Positions 1 through 6,580 of a stretch of DNA of 12,683 nt are shown one piece after another. How positions within the stretch are numbered: position 1 is the first letter of the stretch; each line of letters opens with the position of its first letter. The stretch is from Candidatus Saccharimonadota bacterium (GTDB lineage Bacteria > Patescibacteriota > Saccharimonadia > Saccharimonadales > UBA7683), in NCBI GenBank assembly GCA_020427905.1, contig JAGQNU010000062.1, positions 1-12,683 of the forward strand, written 5' to 3'. Both the position numbers and the translations under genes were made by a program. The notes under the pieces are model-generated. The model worked only from the letters and a program-made list of their open reading frames with translations. It made no database searches and was not told where the DNA came from.

Positions 1-10
1 CGCCAAACGC

Positions 11-87
11 GCGCGCGTAGCTCAGCTGGATAGAGCGTCGGCTTGCGGAGCCGAAGGTCGTAGGTTCAAATCCTGCCGCGCGTACCA
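11..87 (+). tRNA. tRNA-Arg (anticodon GCG)
   Basis: A complete cloverleaf can be drawn. The 7-bp acceptor stem is 11-17 with 77-83 (the first pair is G-U), the D arm carries GG and A20, and the anticodon stem is 38-42 with 50-54. The anticodon loop reads TTGCGGA with anticodon GCG at 45-47. The T stem is 60-64 with 72-76, the discriminator is A84, and CCA (85-87) is encoded. GCG would read the arginine codons CGC and CGU. A20 and the A discriminator fit known arginine identity elements. Most bacteria read these codons with an ACG tRNA edited to inosine, so a genomic GCG anticodon is unusual. A hairpin terminator follows ten bases later. Confidence 0.95.
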
Positions 88-96
88 AATGGAATC

Positions 97-119
97 AGAG
101 GCTTAGCAGCCTCTTTTAT
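97..119 (+). terminator. Rho-independent terminator of tRNA-Arg
   Basis: A 7-bp stem (AGAGGCT, 97-103, with AGCCTCT, 108-114) closes a TAGC loop and runs into TTTATT. It lies 10 bases after the tRNA CCA end, so tRNA-Arg is probably the last gene of its transcript. Confidence 0.85.
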
Positions 120-308
120 TATCTGTTCCAAGCGAGTTTGGGTGTATACACAAAAATGCCAACGTTCAAACTGTTTCTTGTGCGCGCGTTCTACTGTTGG
201 CCATGAGTCATAGCAGTTACGTTGTGGGCAGGCATTGGAATAAACCATTCTTTCGTCGATCACAAGCACAAATAAATACGCTCCAATCCTAAAACCGGGA
301 TAATGCTA

Positions 309-337
309 TTGACATTTTTTGTAAGAAATGCTAATGT
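309..337 (+). promoter_or_regulatory. Sigma-70-type promoter for the 146-residue gene
   Basis: A perfect -35 TTGACA (309-314), a 17-base spacer and an extended -10 TGC-TAATGT (329-337) are visible. The predicted transcription start near 344 lies after the ATG at 303, so the in-frame codons at 303 and 339/342 are unlikely starts and the ATG at 378 is favoured. The leader is about 35 bases and A-rich. The 120-300 stretch upstream holds no gene I can support. Confidence 0.7.
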
Positions 338-377
338 AATGATGATACACCAAACAACAGAAAGAAAAAAAGATAAT

Positions 378-818
378 ATGAGCAACGGCAACACAGAATC
401 ACTAACGCGCTCGGGCACACCGTTTGAAGGGGGTGATCCTGACCTATCAGCACAACTCGAAGAAGCATACGCACGTGCTAGGCCGGATATCTATGTGCTT
501 CCTGAAGGCCACCAAAAGGGTGACGTAATAGTAGGGTTGGTACCGGCCATTGATAGGCCTGGAGTGGCTTCTAATCCAGAGTTCAATAAAGGTGTTGAGC
601 TGGGTCCACACCGAATTCCAGAGCGCGCGGAGAGTCCTTTAGTCAAGGCGGGGTGGTCGGAAGCTGATGCTCGGGCTTTGCAGGAGACTTTGGCGAAGAA
701 ACGCCGTATAGTTGCTAATGTACACCCCCTGAACCCAGAGCTTGTTCGCGGACCTATAGGTGACGCATATAGAGAACTTGATGAGGAGACTCGCAGACTA
801 TACAAACGTTATAGTTAG
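378..818 (+). CDS. Hypothetical protein, 146 residues
   Basis: I do not recognise this protein. The start at 378 is chosen because the upstream promoter would begin RNA near 344. There is no clear Shine-Dalgarno sequence, only an A-rich leader with AAAG/AAAGA. The product is hydrophilic, with no signal peptide or membrane segment. The N-terminal 20 residues are low in complexity (Ser, Thr, Gly, Asn). The middle is rich in Pro and Gly. The C-terminal half carries charged stretches likely to be helical, around residues 95-146, and ends in a Lys/Arg-rich tail. The gene stands alone between tRNA-Arg and the corA terminus, with 182 bases of non-coding DNA after it (819-1000), in which I see no gene and no convincing terminator. 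Confidence 0.6.
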   Translation: MSNGNTESLTRSGTPFEGGDPDLSAQLEEAYARARPDIYVLPEGHQKGDVIVGLVPAIDRPGVASNPEFNKGVELGPHRIPERAESPLVKAGWSEADARALQETLAKKRRIVANVHPLNPELVRGPIGDAYRELDEETRRLYKRYS

Positions 819-1000
819 CACTTTCTTCAAAGGTGGCAAGTTAGCATCTTGGGGCTAGTTTACTCTCATGGTTACGCCTGGTATGATTTGCCTAAGCAAA
901 AAGCTGGCCAAGGATAGAAGTGTACTGTATAACCAGTGGCTCCCCCTTAGATCTCAAATAAGTTGCATCACGTGAGTGCCCTACGTCTTGCACGGCGGGG

Positions 1001-1921
1001 CTAGGCGCGTTTTTTGAGGAAGTAGTAACTCATAAGGCCGCCGATAAGGATGCTAATCGCCGCAATTACCCAAAATAACCCTGGAGAGTGCTCATTTCCG
1101 GGTAGGTCTACGTTCATTCCATAGAGACCAGCCAGCATTGTGGGTACAGTGAGTGCGAGGGTTATCACTGTCAGTAAGCGAATAGTCTCATTCAGGCGTG
1201 TATCCATAACGGCACGGAACGAGTCACGTACATTGGTGATAGTCCTGAGCAGACTCTTGCAGCGGGCCATCAGCTGTTCGAGTGATATCGACAGATCCTC
1301 TACGAGGTCTCGATCATCCTTGTACATCTGAAGCGTGCGTCCACCAAGCATTTGCTCAATTGCCGTATTGGTTGGAATGAGTGCGTCAAGGTAGTCGTTG
1401 AGTTTTCGCTCATACTCCACAAGTGTTGAGATATCGTTTGGTCGCAGGGTTGTTATGTCATTGGTGACAGCACGCATTTGGCGATTAATTGAGGCAACAC
1501 GAGTCTGATACTGCGTCACAATTGCCTCCATCATAAGTACAAATAACTTGGTTCGCTGCGTGGTGGGTGCTGGGATGTTGTCGATAAACGGCTGCCAAAG
1601 TCGACCGAGTGAGTCCCGGCTGATTGTTATGAGTGCCTCGTTGTCGATAACAAACAACACCGGTGTAGTGTAGTCGTTAAACTCATCGTCAGTATCTGGC
1701 AGGCGCGTAATAAAGTAAACCTGACCCCCTTGCTGTTCGATACGAGGTACTTCGTGTGGGTCAAGTGCATCGTGCAATATGTCTGTATCAACACCGAGCT
1801 CCTCAAGCGCCTGTTTATCTTCGTCGGTTGGGCGCTCACACCTCAGCCAACTACCTGGTTGAAGCGTTTTCTTCTTGGCTATACTCGGGCGCTGTAACGT
1901 ACTTTTATAGTAACTAATCAT
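1001..1921 (-). CDS. corA: CorA-family divalent cation transporter
   Basis: The 306-residue product is probably an inner-membrane channel for Mg2+ (or Co2+/Ni2+) that works as a pentamer. The C-terminus shows the family layout: a long helical region (about residues 115-240), a first membrane helix ending in the signature YGMN (Gly268-Met269-Asn270), a short acidic periplasmic loop (VDLPGNEHSPG), a second membrane helix near 280-300 and a basic tail (KKRA). The N-terminal cytoplasmic domain is the usual alpha/beta type. An in-frame ATG lies 12 codons upstream at 1957, but I chose 1921 because a TACACT box ends 7 bases before it, which would make the mRNA leaderless. Length fits the family (about 300-350). 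It is divergent from the phospholipase D gene. Ion selectivity cannot be told from sequence alone. Confidence 0.9.
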   Translation of the reverse strand: MISYYKSTLQRPSIAKKKTLQPGSWLRCERPTDEDKQALEELGVDTDILHDALDPHEVPRIEQQGGQVYFITRLPDTDDEFNDYTTPVLFVIDNEALITISRDSLGRLWQPFIDNIPAPTTQRTKLFVLMMEAIVTQYQTRVASINRQMRAVTNDITTLRPNDISTLVEYERKLNDYLDALIPTNTAIEQMLGGRTLQMYKDDRDLVEDLSISLEQLMARCKSLLRTITNVRDSFRAVMDTRLNETIRLLTVITLALTVPTMLAGLYGMNVDLPGNEHSPGLFWVIAAISILIGGLMSYYFLKKRA

Positions 1922-1928
1922 ACACTCT

Positions 1929-1934
1929 AGTGTA
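1929..1934 (-). promoter_or_regulatory. -10 box of corA, leaderless arrangement
   Basis: Read on the minus strand, TACACT is followed by 7 bases (AGAGTGT) and then the corA ATG. RNA would start at or next to the start codon. No good -35 box is visible at the usual distance. Confidence 0.5.
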
Positions 1935-1970
1935 CTGCAGTTAGCGTACATCCCCAACCCTGTTTACATC

Positions 1971-1979
1971 TGGTATACT
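1971..1979 (+). promoter_or_regulatory. Extended -10 of the cls-like gene, leaderless arrangement
   Basis: TGG-TATACT is an extended -10 ending 8 bases before the ATG at 1988, so the RNA start should fall at or within two bases of the start codon. No Shine-Dalgarno sequence exists. The spacing matches other genes in the window (corA, the HIT gene, the surface protein gene). Confidence 0.6.
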
Positions 1980-1987
1980 AAGCGACA

Positions 1988-3439
1988 ATGGATTATATCG
2001 GCGTCGCTGCCGCTCTCGGCTACATTATCTTTAGTATAGGCCTGCGTTTATGGTTCTTGTTCTATATCCCCTACAAGCGCCATAGCAGCTCGGCAATCGC
2101 CTGGTTGTTGGTTGTTTTCTTGATACCTGAGATTGGTATCCCCCTGTTCTTTTTGCTTGGAAGTCCCAAACTCTCCAAACGACGTCGAGCACTACAGGCT
2201 GAGATTGACGACGTCGTGGAACGGGCAACGCGAGATACAAATCGGTTGAAGGACCTCGATCTGGCACAGAGAGATCGGATCGATTCGGTTGTGAGTCTGG
2301 GGCAGTCACTTGGGACACTACCGCTGTCACTTGGTAATACTGCCGATATACTACCCGAGTACAACAAAGCAATTACAGATATCGTTTCAGAGGTAAACAA
2401 CGCTACAGAGTTTGTACACCTTGAGTACTTTATCTTGGCGCTTGATAACGCCACAGAGCCTTTGTTTGAGGCCATGGAGCAGGCCGTCCGTCGCGGGGTA
2501 AAAGTGCGCGTGTTGTTTGATGCTATGGGCTTTAGGGCCTACCCCAACAAACGCCAGATGATGAAGCGCCTTACTGATGCAGGTATTGAGTGGCGCAAGA
2601 TGTTGCCAATCCGCCTGGGGCGCAACTACAATCGTCCTGATCTCCGCAATCACCGCAAAGTTGTGGTAATTGATGATCGGGTTGCATTCCTCGGCTCACA
2701 GAACATGATTGATCGCACCTATCACCGCAAAGACGATATCTACTACGATGAGCTCGTCGTGAAACTGAGTGGGCCTATTGTGCGGCAGTGTAATGTGTTG
2801 TTTGCGAGTGACTGGTATTGTGAGACCGGTGAGAAGTTGCTTGCCCTGCTTGACCCAAAGAAGCGACCGCTTCCAAGGGGTACGGGGTTAGTGCCAGCCC
2901 AAGTAATACCAAGTGGTCCTGGCTACGAGGTGTTGGGTAATCTTCAACTGTTTGGACAGCTATTGTACGCCGCCAAAAAGCGGATAGTGATCACCAACCC
3001 CTACTTTATTCCTGAGGATTCTCTGATGGTTGCCTGCAAGTCTGCCGCCCAGCGTGGTGTCGAAGTAATCATGATCAACTCTGAGGTAATGGACCAAAAA
3101 GCCGTTGGTTACGCCCAGCGCTCCTACTACGAGGATCTGCTTGAGGCCGGTGTGAAGATATACCTGTACAAGGCGCCCATTCTTCTTCACTCAAAGCACC
3201 TGACCATTGATGATGACATTGCAGTGATCGGCTCGAGCAATATGGACATCCGCTCGTTTGCGCTCGATCTGGAGTGCGTGGTGACGTTGTATGATCAATC
3301 AGTCGTGAAGGATCTCAAGAAGGTGCAGGCTGCTAATTTAAAGCGCTCCAAGCAGTTGAAACTCAGTGAGTGGCACGGTCGCCCACTGCACACCAAGTTC
3401 TTCGAGAGCATCGCCCGCCTCACCTCTGCTCTCCAGTAG
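1988..3439 (+). CDS. cls: Cardiolipin synthase-like phospholipase D protein
   Basis: This 483-residue protein probably makes cardiolipin from phosphatidylglycerol at the cytoplasmic membrane. Two hydrophobic segments at the N-terminus (about residues 3-23 and 33-54) match the membrane anchor of bacterial cardiolipin synthases. Two full HKD motifs follow, each HxKx4D then a GSxN: His222-Lys224-Asp229 with GSQN, and His401-Lys403-Asp408 with GSSN. Two such half-sites form one active site in the phospholipase D superfamily. Total length is typical of Cls (about 480). The start is fixed by the extended -10 box 8 bases upstream. The stop codon is followed directly by the tRNA-Ser promoter. Other phosphatidyltransferase substrates are possible; family assignment is firm, exact substrate less so. 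Confidence 0.92.
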   Translation: MDYIGVAAALGYIIFSIGLRLWFLFYIPYKRHSSSAIAWLLVVFLIPEIGIPLFFLLGSPKLSKRRRALQAEIDDVVERATRDTNRLKDLDLAQRDRIDSVVSLGQSLGTLPLSLGNTADILPEYNKAITDIVSEVNNATEFVHLEYFILALDNATEPLFEAMEQAVRRGVKVRVLFDAMGFRAYPNKRQMMKRLTDAGIEWRKMLPIRLGRNYNRPDLRNHRKVVVIDDRVAFLGSQNMIDRTYHRKDDIYYDELVVKLSGPIVRQCNVLFASDWYCETGEKLLALLDPKKRPLPRGTGLVPAQVIPSGPGYEVLGNLQLFGQLLYAAKKRIVITNPYFIPEDSLMVACKSAAQRGVEVIMINSEVMDQKAVGYAQRSYYEDLLEAGVKIYLYKAPILLHSKHLTIDDDIAVIGSSNMDIRSFALDLECVVTLYDQSVVKDLKKVQAANLKRSKQLKLSEWHGRPLHTKFFESIARLTSALQ

Positions 3440-3448
3440 TGGTATAAT
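3440..3448 (+). promoter_or_regulatory. Promoter of tRNA-Ser
   Basis: TGG-TATAAT is a consensus extended -10 that begins on the base after the cls stop codon. Its end lies 10 bases before the tRNA 5' end, so the tRNA precursor would have almost no leader. Confidence 0.7.
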
Positions 3449-3458
3449 CTCCTGTCAT

Positions 3459-3548
<90 letters not shown>

Positions 3549-3582
3549 TACGCTCATGCTTTAATCTCTTGCGTGACGGGCG

Positions 3583-3588
3583 TATACT
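3583..3588 (+). promoter_or_regulatory. -10 box of the 97-residue gene
   Basis: TATACT ends 11 bases before the ATG at 3600. The RNA leader would be only about 4-5 bases. The -35 region is weak. Confidence 0.45.
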
Positions 3589-3599
3589 AAAAGTACGAT

Positions 3600-3893
3600 A
3601 TGAGTATTTGGAACGACCTTTTTGACATCTATACATCAGTAACGAGCGATGAGCAGACCACGCAATTACCCACTCCAGTCTCAGGTGACTCGGATGATGA
3701 CCAGCCCCAGGATGCACAGCAGACTGTCTATGTTTTTGCCTATCTCGATGATGGCAAGGGTAACATTACCCGCAATATTGCAGTAGAAGATCGCATAACA
3801 ATGCTTGAGGCCAAAAACCAAGAGCTTGAGAGTAGATACAACGCGCTTATCGATGAGCTCAAAAAGTACGAGGACACTCAGACCGAGGACTAG
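3600..3893 (+). CDS. Small acidic coiled-coil protein, 97 residues
   Basis: I do not recognise a family. The protein is soluble and acidic. Residues 1-15 (MSIWNDLFDIY) could be an amphipathic helix. A disordered acidic stretch rich in Asp, Gln and Pro follows (about 20-40), then a short beta-like segment (VYVFAYLDDGKGN), then a heptad-like helix (about 62-92) with a Leu/Ile/Tyr pattern suited to a coiled coil. A TATACT box lies just upstream. Its stop codon TAG overlaps the stop of the convergent phosphoesterase gene within a single CTAG. Being squeezed between a promoter and a convergent gene supports it as real. Function is unknown. Confidence 0.7.
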   Translation: MSIWNDLFDIYTSVTSDEQTTQLPTPVSGDSDDDQPQDAQQTVYVFAYLDDGKGNITRNIAVEDRITMLEAKNQELESRYNALIDELKKYEDTQTED

Positions 3894-5512
3894 CCAATGG
3901 GCTGGTCATTGATCTGCCCGACAACAAGATCTCCGTTAGTGGTAAGCGTAAAGTCCTGCATGCTGCGCAACAAGCCGTTGTCGATCGAGAGCAACATAAA
4001 TTGAGAGTTTGCCTGGAGGGGGCCATAGGTCATGCTGTTCTCCTCTGCTCCGCCTGAAGAGCCGCCGGTTATGATAAACCCTTCTGAGCCATCGGGTCTT
4101 GCGACAGTTTCCAGGTTGCGTTTGTGAGTATGGCCAGTGAGTGCAAGGTCAACACACCCACTCTCCACTGCTTGTCGGGCGGCCCGTTTGTCGTGGACAA
4201 GTAGAACGATGTTCTCTCCACTCACACAGGCAGTCTCAGTTAGGTGTGCGCCAACATCAGACAAACTCTCATCACCTCGTTGTTGTAGGCCGCTAGCAAA
4301 CTCGCTACTTCTTGGGTCGGCATCACCGAGCATTGTGAGGTCTGTCACTTGTACAACATTACCGTCAAGGACAATTGCTCCACGGCGTTGGAGCTCGTCG
4401 GCTATGTGTGGTGAGTCGTGGTTTCCTGGCGATTGAACCACCTTAAGGCCATATCTTCTGAACGCATCCTGCTGTCTTTGCACGCAGTAATCTTCATAAG
4501 AGCTACCGCTGAACACGGTATCTCCACCATCGAGTACCAGGTCAGCACTAGCTTTGTCTGCGATCATTGCTAGGATACTCGGCATACCAACATTACAGTG
4601 GTTATCTGTAAAGAACAGGACTGTCGTATATCTCTCGTCCTCTGGCCGTTGACCAAGTAACGTACGGCCAACAGTAGCCTCACGTGCCGCTGTCTCTGAC
4701 TCGCTGTAAAATGCGTCGGTATCTTTTACAAACGAGATGATTCGCTCACCATAGCGATTCACTAACTCTTCAGCGGGTGCCCCACTAACTTCAACACCTT
4801 CCAGTGGTGTGCCAGCATATGTGTCGCTGACCGGTTCCCAGTTTCTTTCACTCGCAGTTGGTAGTGCGAGTGAGGCAAAAGCAAGTGCCGCCGTCGGCAC
4901 CAGGAGCCGCACAGGCTTGGACTTGATCGATGCCACAATCTCATGACGGAACACGTACGGTGTCGCAAAGAATAGTGAGGATCCGATCGAGAGCATGAGC
5001 AGGTGCCTACCGAGTGCATGTTTGATGTCGTCCGACTGTGTACTTACTGAGCGGTAGAGCTCTCCGTATTGCTGGATCCGTCTCTCGTCCTCACTGCTAA
5101 AGACTGTTTCCAGATCAGCCGATTGCCTTCTGCCTCCCTGAGCCTGTGTTTGACTCGGTTTTGCACCGGGTAGGGTTGGGATTTCGCCAGGCTTGAGGGT
5201 AACACCAAGCTTGAGGGGTCCGATCTCTGGCGTGTCTTCAATCTGCTTGCGCAGGCCAACCGCACCAGCATCGAGAGATGTGTTGCCGTCGAGTGTTATG
5301 GTGGCACGAGCCTCACCGGGGCCAAACGGTACCTCGGTTGGCCAGACTGTTGAAAGCGCCACCCCACTTGCTAGTCCAAGAGATGCAAAAATCGTCGCCT
5401 TACAGGCAAACATACCCACTCGTCGCCCGAGGTGGCGCCTTGGTCTCTGTCTCTCTTGTCCGCCCACTTCTACAAGATGGTCACTGGTGGTCGTTTCTGT
5501 CGGTGATTCCAC
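3890..5512 (-). CDS. Membrane-anchored calcineurin-like metallophosphoesterase
   Basis: The C-terminal half is a metallophosphoesterase domain with the family motifs in order: Asp303-x-His305 (TDNH), GGD with Asp331, GNHD (364-366), VHD (His440) and GHTH (His461, His463). These bind two metal ions and cleave phosphoester bonds. The N-terminal half has three hydrophobic segments, about residues 33-56, 169-188 and 202-218. With the basic residues before the first one, they predict a cytoplasmic N-terminus and a catalytic domain outside the membrane. A low-complexity Pro/Gln/Gly stretch (105-130) sits in the first outer loop. The start codon is GTG. A CATACT box ends 9 bases upstream and no Shine-Dalgarno sequence is present. 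The substrate is not evident; it could be a cell wall or nucleotide phosphate. Confidence 0.85.
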   Translation of the reverse strand: MESPTETTTSDHLVEVGGQERQRPRRHLGRRVGMFACKATIFASLGLASGVALSTVWPTEVPFGPGEARATITLDGNTSLDAGAVGLRKQIEDTPEIGPLKLGVTLKPGEIPTLPGAKPSQTQAQGGRRQSADLETVFSSEDERRIQQYGELYRSVSTQSDDIKHALGRHLLMLSIGSSLFFATPYVFRHEIVASIKSKPVRLLVPTAALAFASLALPTASERNWEPVSDTYAGTPLEGVEVSGAPAEELVNRYGERIISFVKDTDAFYSESETAAREATVGRTLLGQRPEDERYTTVLFFTDNHCNVGMPSILAMIADKASADLVLDGGDTVFSGSSYEDYCVQRQQDAFRRYGLKVVQSPGNHDSPHIADELQRRGAIVLDGNVVQVTDLTMLGDADPRSSEFASGLQQRGDESLSDVGAHLTETACVSGENIVLLVHDKRAARQAVESGCVDLALTGHTHKRNLETVARPDGSEGFIITGGSSGGAEENSMTYGPLQANSQFMLLSIDNGLLRSMQDFTLTTNGDLVVGQINDQPIG

Positions 5513-5566
5513 GTTATGTACAGTATGCGCTTAACAGATGAATATCGCTAGCCAATTTGTAAAAAC

Positions 5567-5575
5567 TGCTACACT
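5567..5575 (+). promoter_or_regulatory. Extended -10 of the HIT gene, leaderless arrangement
   Basis: TGC-TACACT ends 7 bases before the ATG at 5583, placing the RNA start at the start codon. There is no Shine-Dalgarno sequence. An in-frame ATG at 5538 lies upstream of this box and is therefore disfavoured. Confidence 0.6.
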
Positions 5576-5582
5576 AGTGGCA

Positions 5583-5981
5583 ATGGAAGAGTCGATTTTC
5601 ACTAAAATTATCAAGGGTGAGATCCCGTGTCACAAAGTGTATGAGGATGAGTTTACGTTTGGGTTTATGGACATTCATCCAATTCAGCCAGGGCACGTGC
5701 TGTTGGTGTCAAAACGTCAGGTAACCAACTTTTTTGATCTGAGTGACGAGGAGTACCAGGGACTTATGGCTGCCACTAAAAAAATGGCTCGCCATATGAG
5801 TGGGGTATTTCCTGATAAAAAACGCATCGGTGTGATGATTGAGGGGCTTGATGTGGACCACGTTCACGTAAAACTCTTTCCTGTTGATACCGGCGAGCAG
5901 TTCCGTCACGAGCCCGATATGAACGTCGAGCCAGATCACGACGCCCTTGCCGACATGGCCAAGCGCCTGAGTATCACCTAG
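5583..5981 (+). CDS. HIT-family nucleotide hydrolase or transferase
   Basis: This 132-residue protein matches the histidine triad family: it opens with an IFTKIIKGEIPCHKVYED segment, continues with HPIQPGHVLLVSKR and ends with the active-site strand DHVHVKLFP. HIT proteins bind purine nucleotides and cut phosphoramidate or adenylyl bonds; they are usually cytoplasmic dimers. The catalytic His (His95) and the first His of the triad (His93) are present, but the third is Lys97 rather than His. The start is placed at 5583 by the adjacent extended -10. The last 8 bases overlap the convergent methyltransferase gene. The precise substrate cannot be told. Confidence 0.9.
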   Translation: MEESIFTKIIKGEIPCHKVYEDEFTFGFMDIHPIQPGHVLLVSKRQVTNFFDLSDEEYQGLMAATKKMARHMSGVFPDKKRIGVMIEGLDVDHVHVKLFPVDTGEQFRHEPDMNVEPDHDALADMAKRLSIT

Positions 5982-6534
5982 TCTTTTTGACGACCAACGC
6001 TTTACCAATATTGAGCGATACCTCGGTGTAGTCAATGTCGGCCTCACCGAGCTGTTTGAGGATAGATTCGTAGGCTACTTTGCCACCCTCTTCATAGTCG
6101 TCTGGGTCAAGCACATGAATTGCTAGCCCGTTGTCAGCCAAGCAGTCAATAGAGTTTTGCACAACCGCGTATTGTTGTTCTTCGGGGATAAACCTGAGTA
6201 GCACGTGGGCATAGCTGATCTGATACGGGCCACCAGGGAGTGGCTCCGTGCAGTCATGCTGAGTTACACCCTCCTTGCCCGCCAGATGATCGATTGTGAT
6301 ATCAAACGTGAAGATGGTTGCCGGAGCTCCAAATACCTCAGAGAAGATCGTCTGATGTCCGTCTACGAAACGGGCGTCTCCGCAGCCCATCACCGCAACA
6401 TGTATGTCGCCTGAAAGTTGCGTACCGACCGCAGCTACAACTCGCTCTAGCTCATCCTTCTTCTCGGCTAACCTTTTTGCGAGTTCGTCGTCAGACTTAT
6501 CTGCATATTGTTGGTGGTACTGATCCAGTTGCAC
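5974..6534 (-). CDS. Class I SAM-dependent methyltransferase-like protein
   Basis: The 186-residue product has a Rossmann methyltransferase core. A helical N-terminus (about 1-45) is followed by motif I, VAVMGCGDARF, whose GCG loop binds the SAM cofactor. Next are an acidic strand end (FTFDITIDHL), a motif IV-like strand with helix (ISYAHVLLRFIP) and a C-terminal beta hairpin region ending ALVVKKTR. The frame is open further upstream to 6798, but I chose GTG at 6534: it has GGAGG four bases before it (6539-6543), one of the best Shine-Dalgarno sequences in the window, and the longer form would run through the divergent promoter. The methyl acceptor is unknown. It overlaps the HIT gene tail to tail by 8 bases. 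Confidence 0.75.
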   Translation of the reverse strand: MQLDQYHQQYADKSDDELAKRLAEKKDELERVVAAVGTQLSGDIHVAVMGCGDARFVDGHQTIFSEVFGAPATIFTFDITIDHLAGKEGVTQHDCTEPLPGGPYQISYAHVLLRFIPEEQQYAVVQNSIDCLADNGLAIHVLDPDDYEEGGKVAYESILKQLGEADIDYTEVSLNIGKALVVKKTR

Positions 6535-6564
6535 GGTGCCTCCAGTGACTTCAGGTGATACTTC

Positions 6565-6576
6565 TGTTAGTATAAG
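6565..6576. promoter_or_regulatory. Overlapping divergent -10 boxes
   Basis: On the plus strand TGT-TAGTAT (6565-6573) ends 7 bases before the ATG at 6581; TATAAG (6571-6576) overlaps it. On the minus strand TATACT occupies 6574-6569 and would give a leader of about 28 bases carrying GGAGG before the methyltransferase GTG. RNA polymerase could hardly occupy both at once. Confidence 0.55.
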
Positions 6577-6580
6577 CGTG

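Noticed and set aside
66..269. Minus-strand open frame of 67 codons next to tRNA-Arg
   Set aside because: Its end runs backwards through the terminator and into the tRNA, there is no ribosome site, and I recognise no domain; it is probably chance or a worn remnant.
88..377. Integrated element at tRNA-Arg
   Set aside because: I found no second copy of the tRNA 3' end in the window and no integrase gene.
491..805. Minus-strand open frame opposite the 146-residue gene
   Set aside because: It is antisense to a gene with a strong promoter and has a low-complexity Ser/Arg product; it is a shadow.
3549..3584. Terminator after tRNA-Ser
   Set aside because: Only a weak TACGC/GCGTA pairing over a large loop, with no T-tract.
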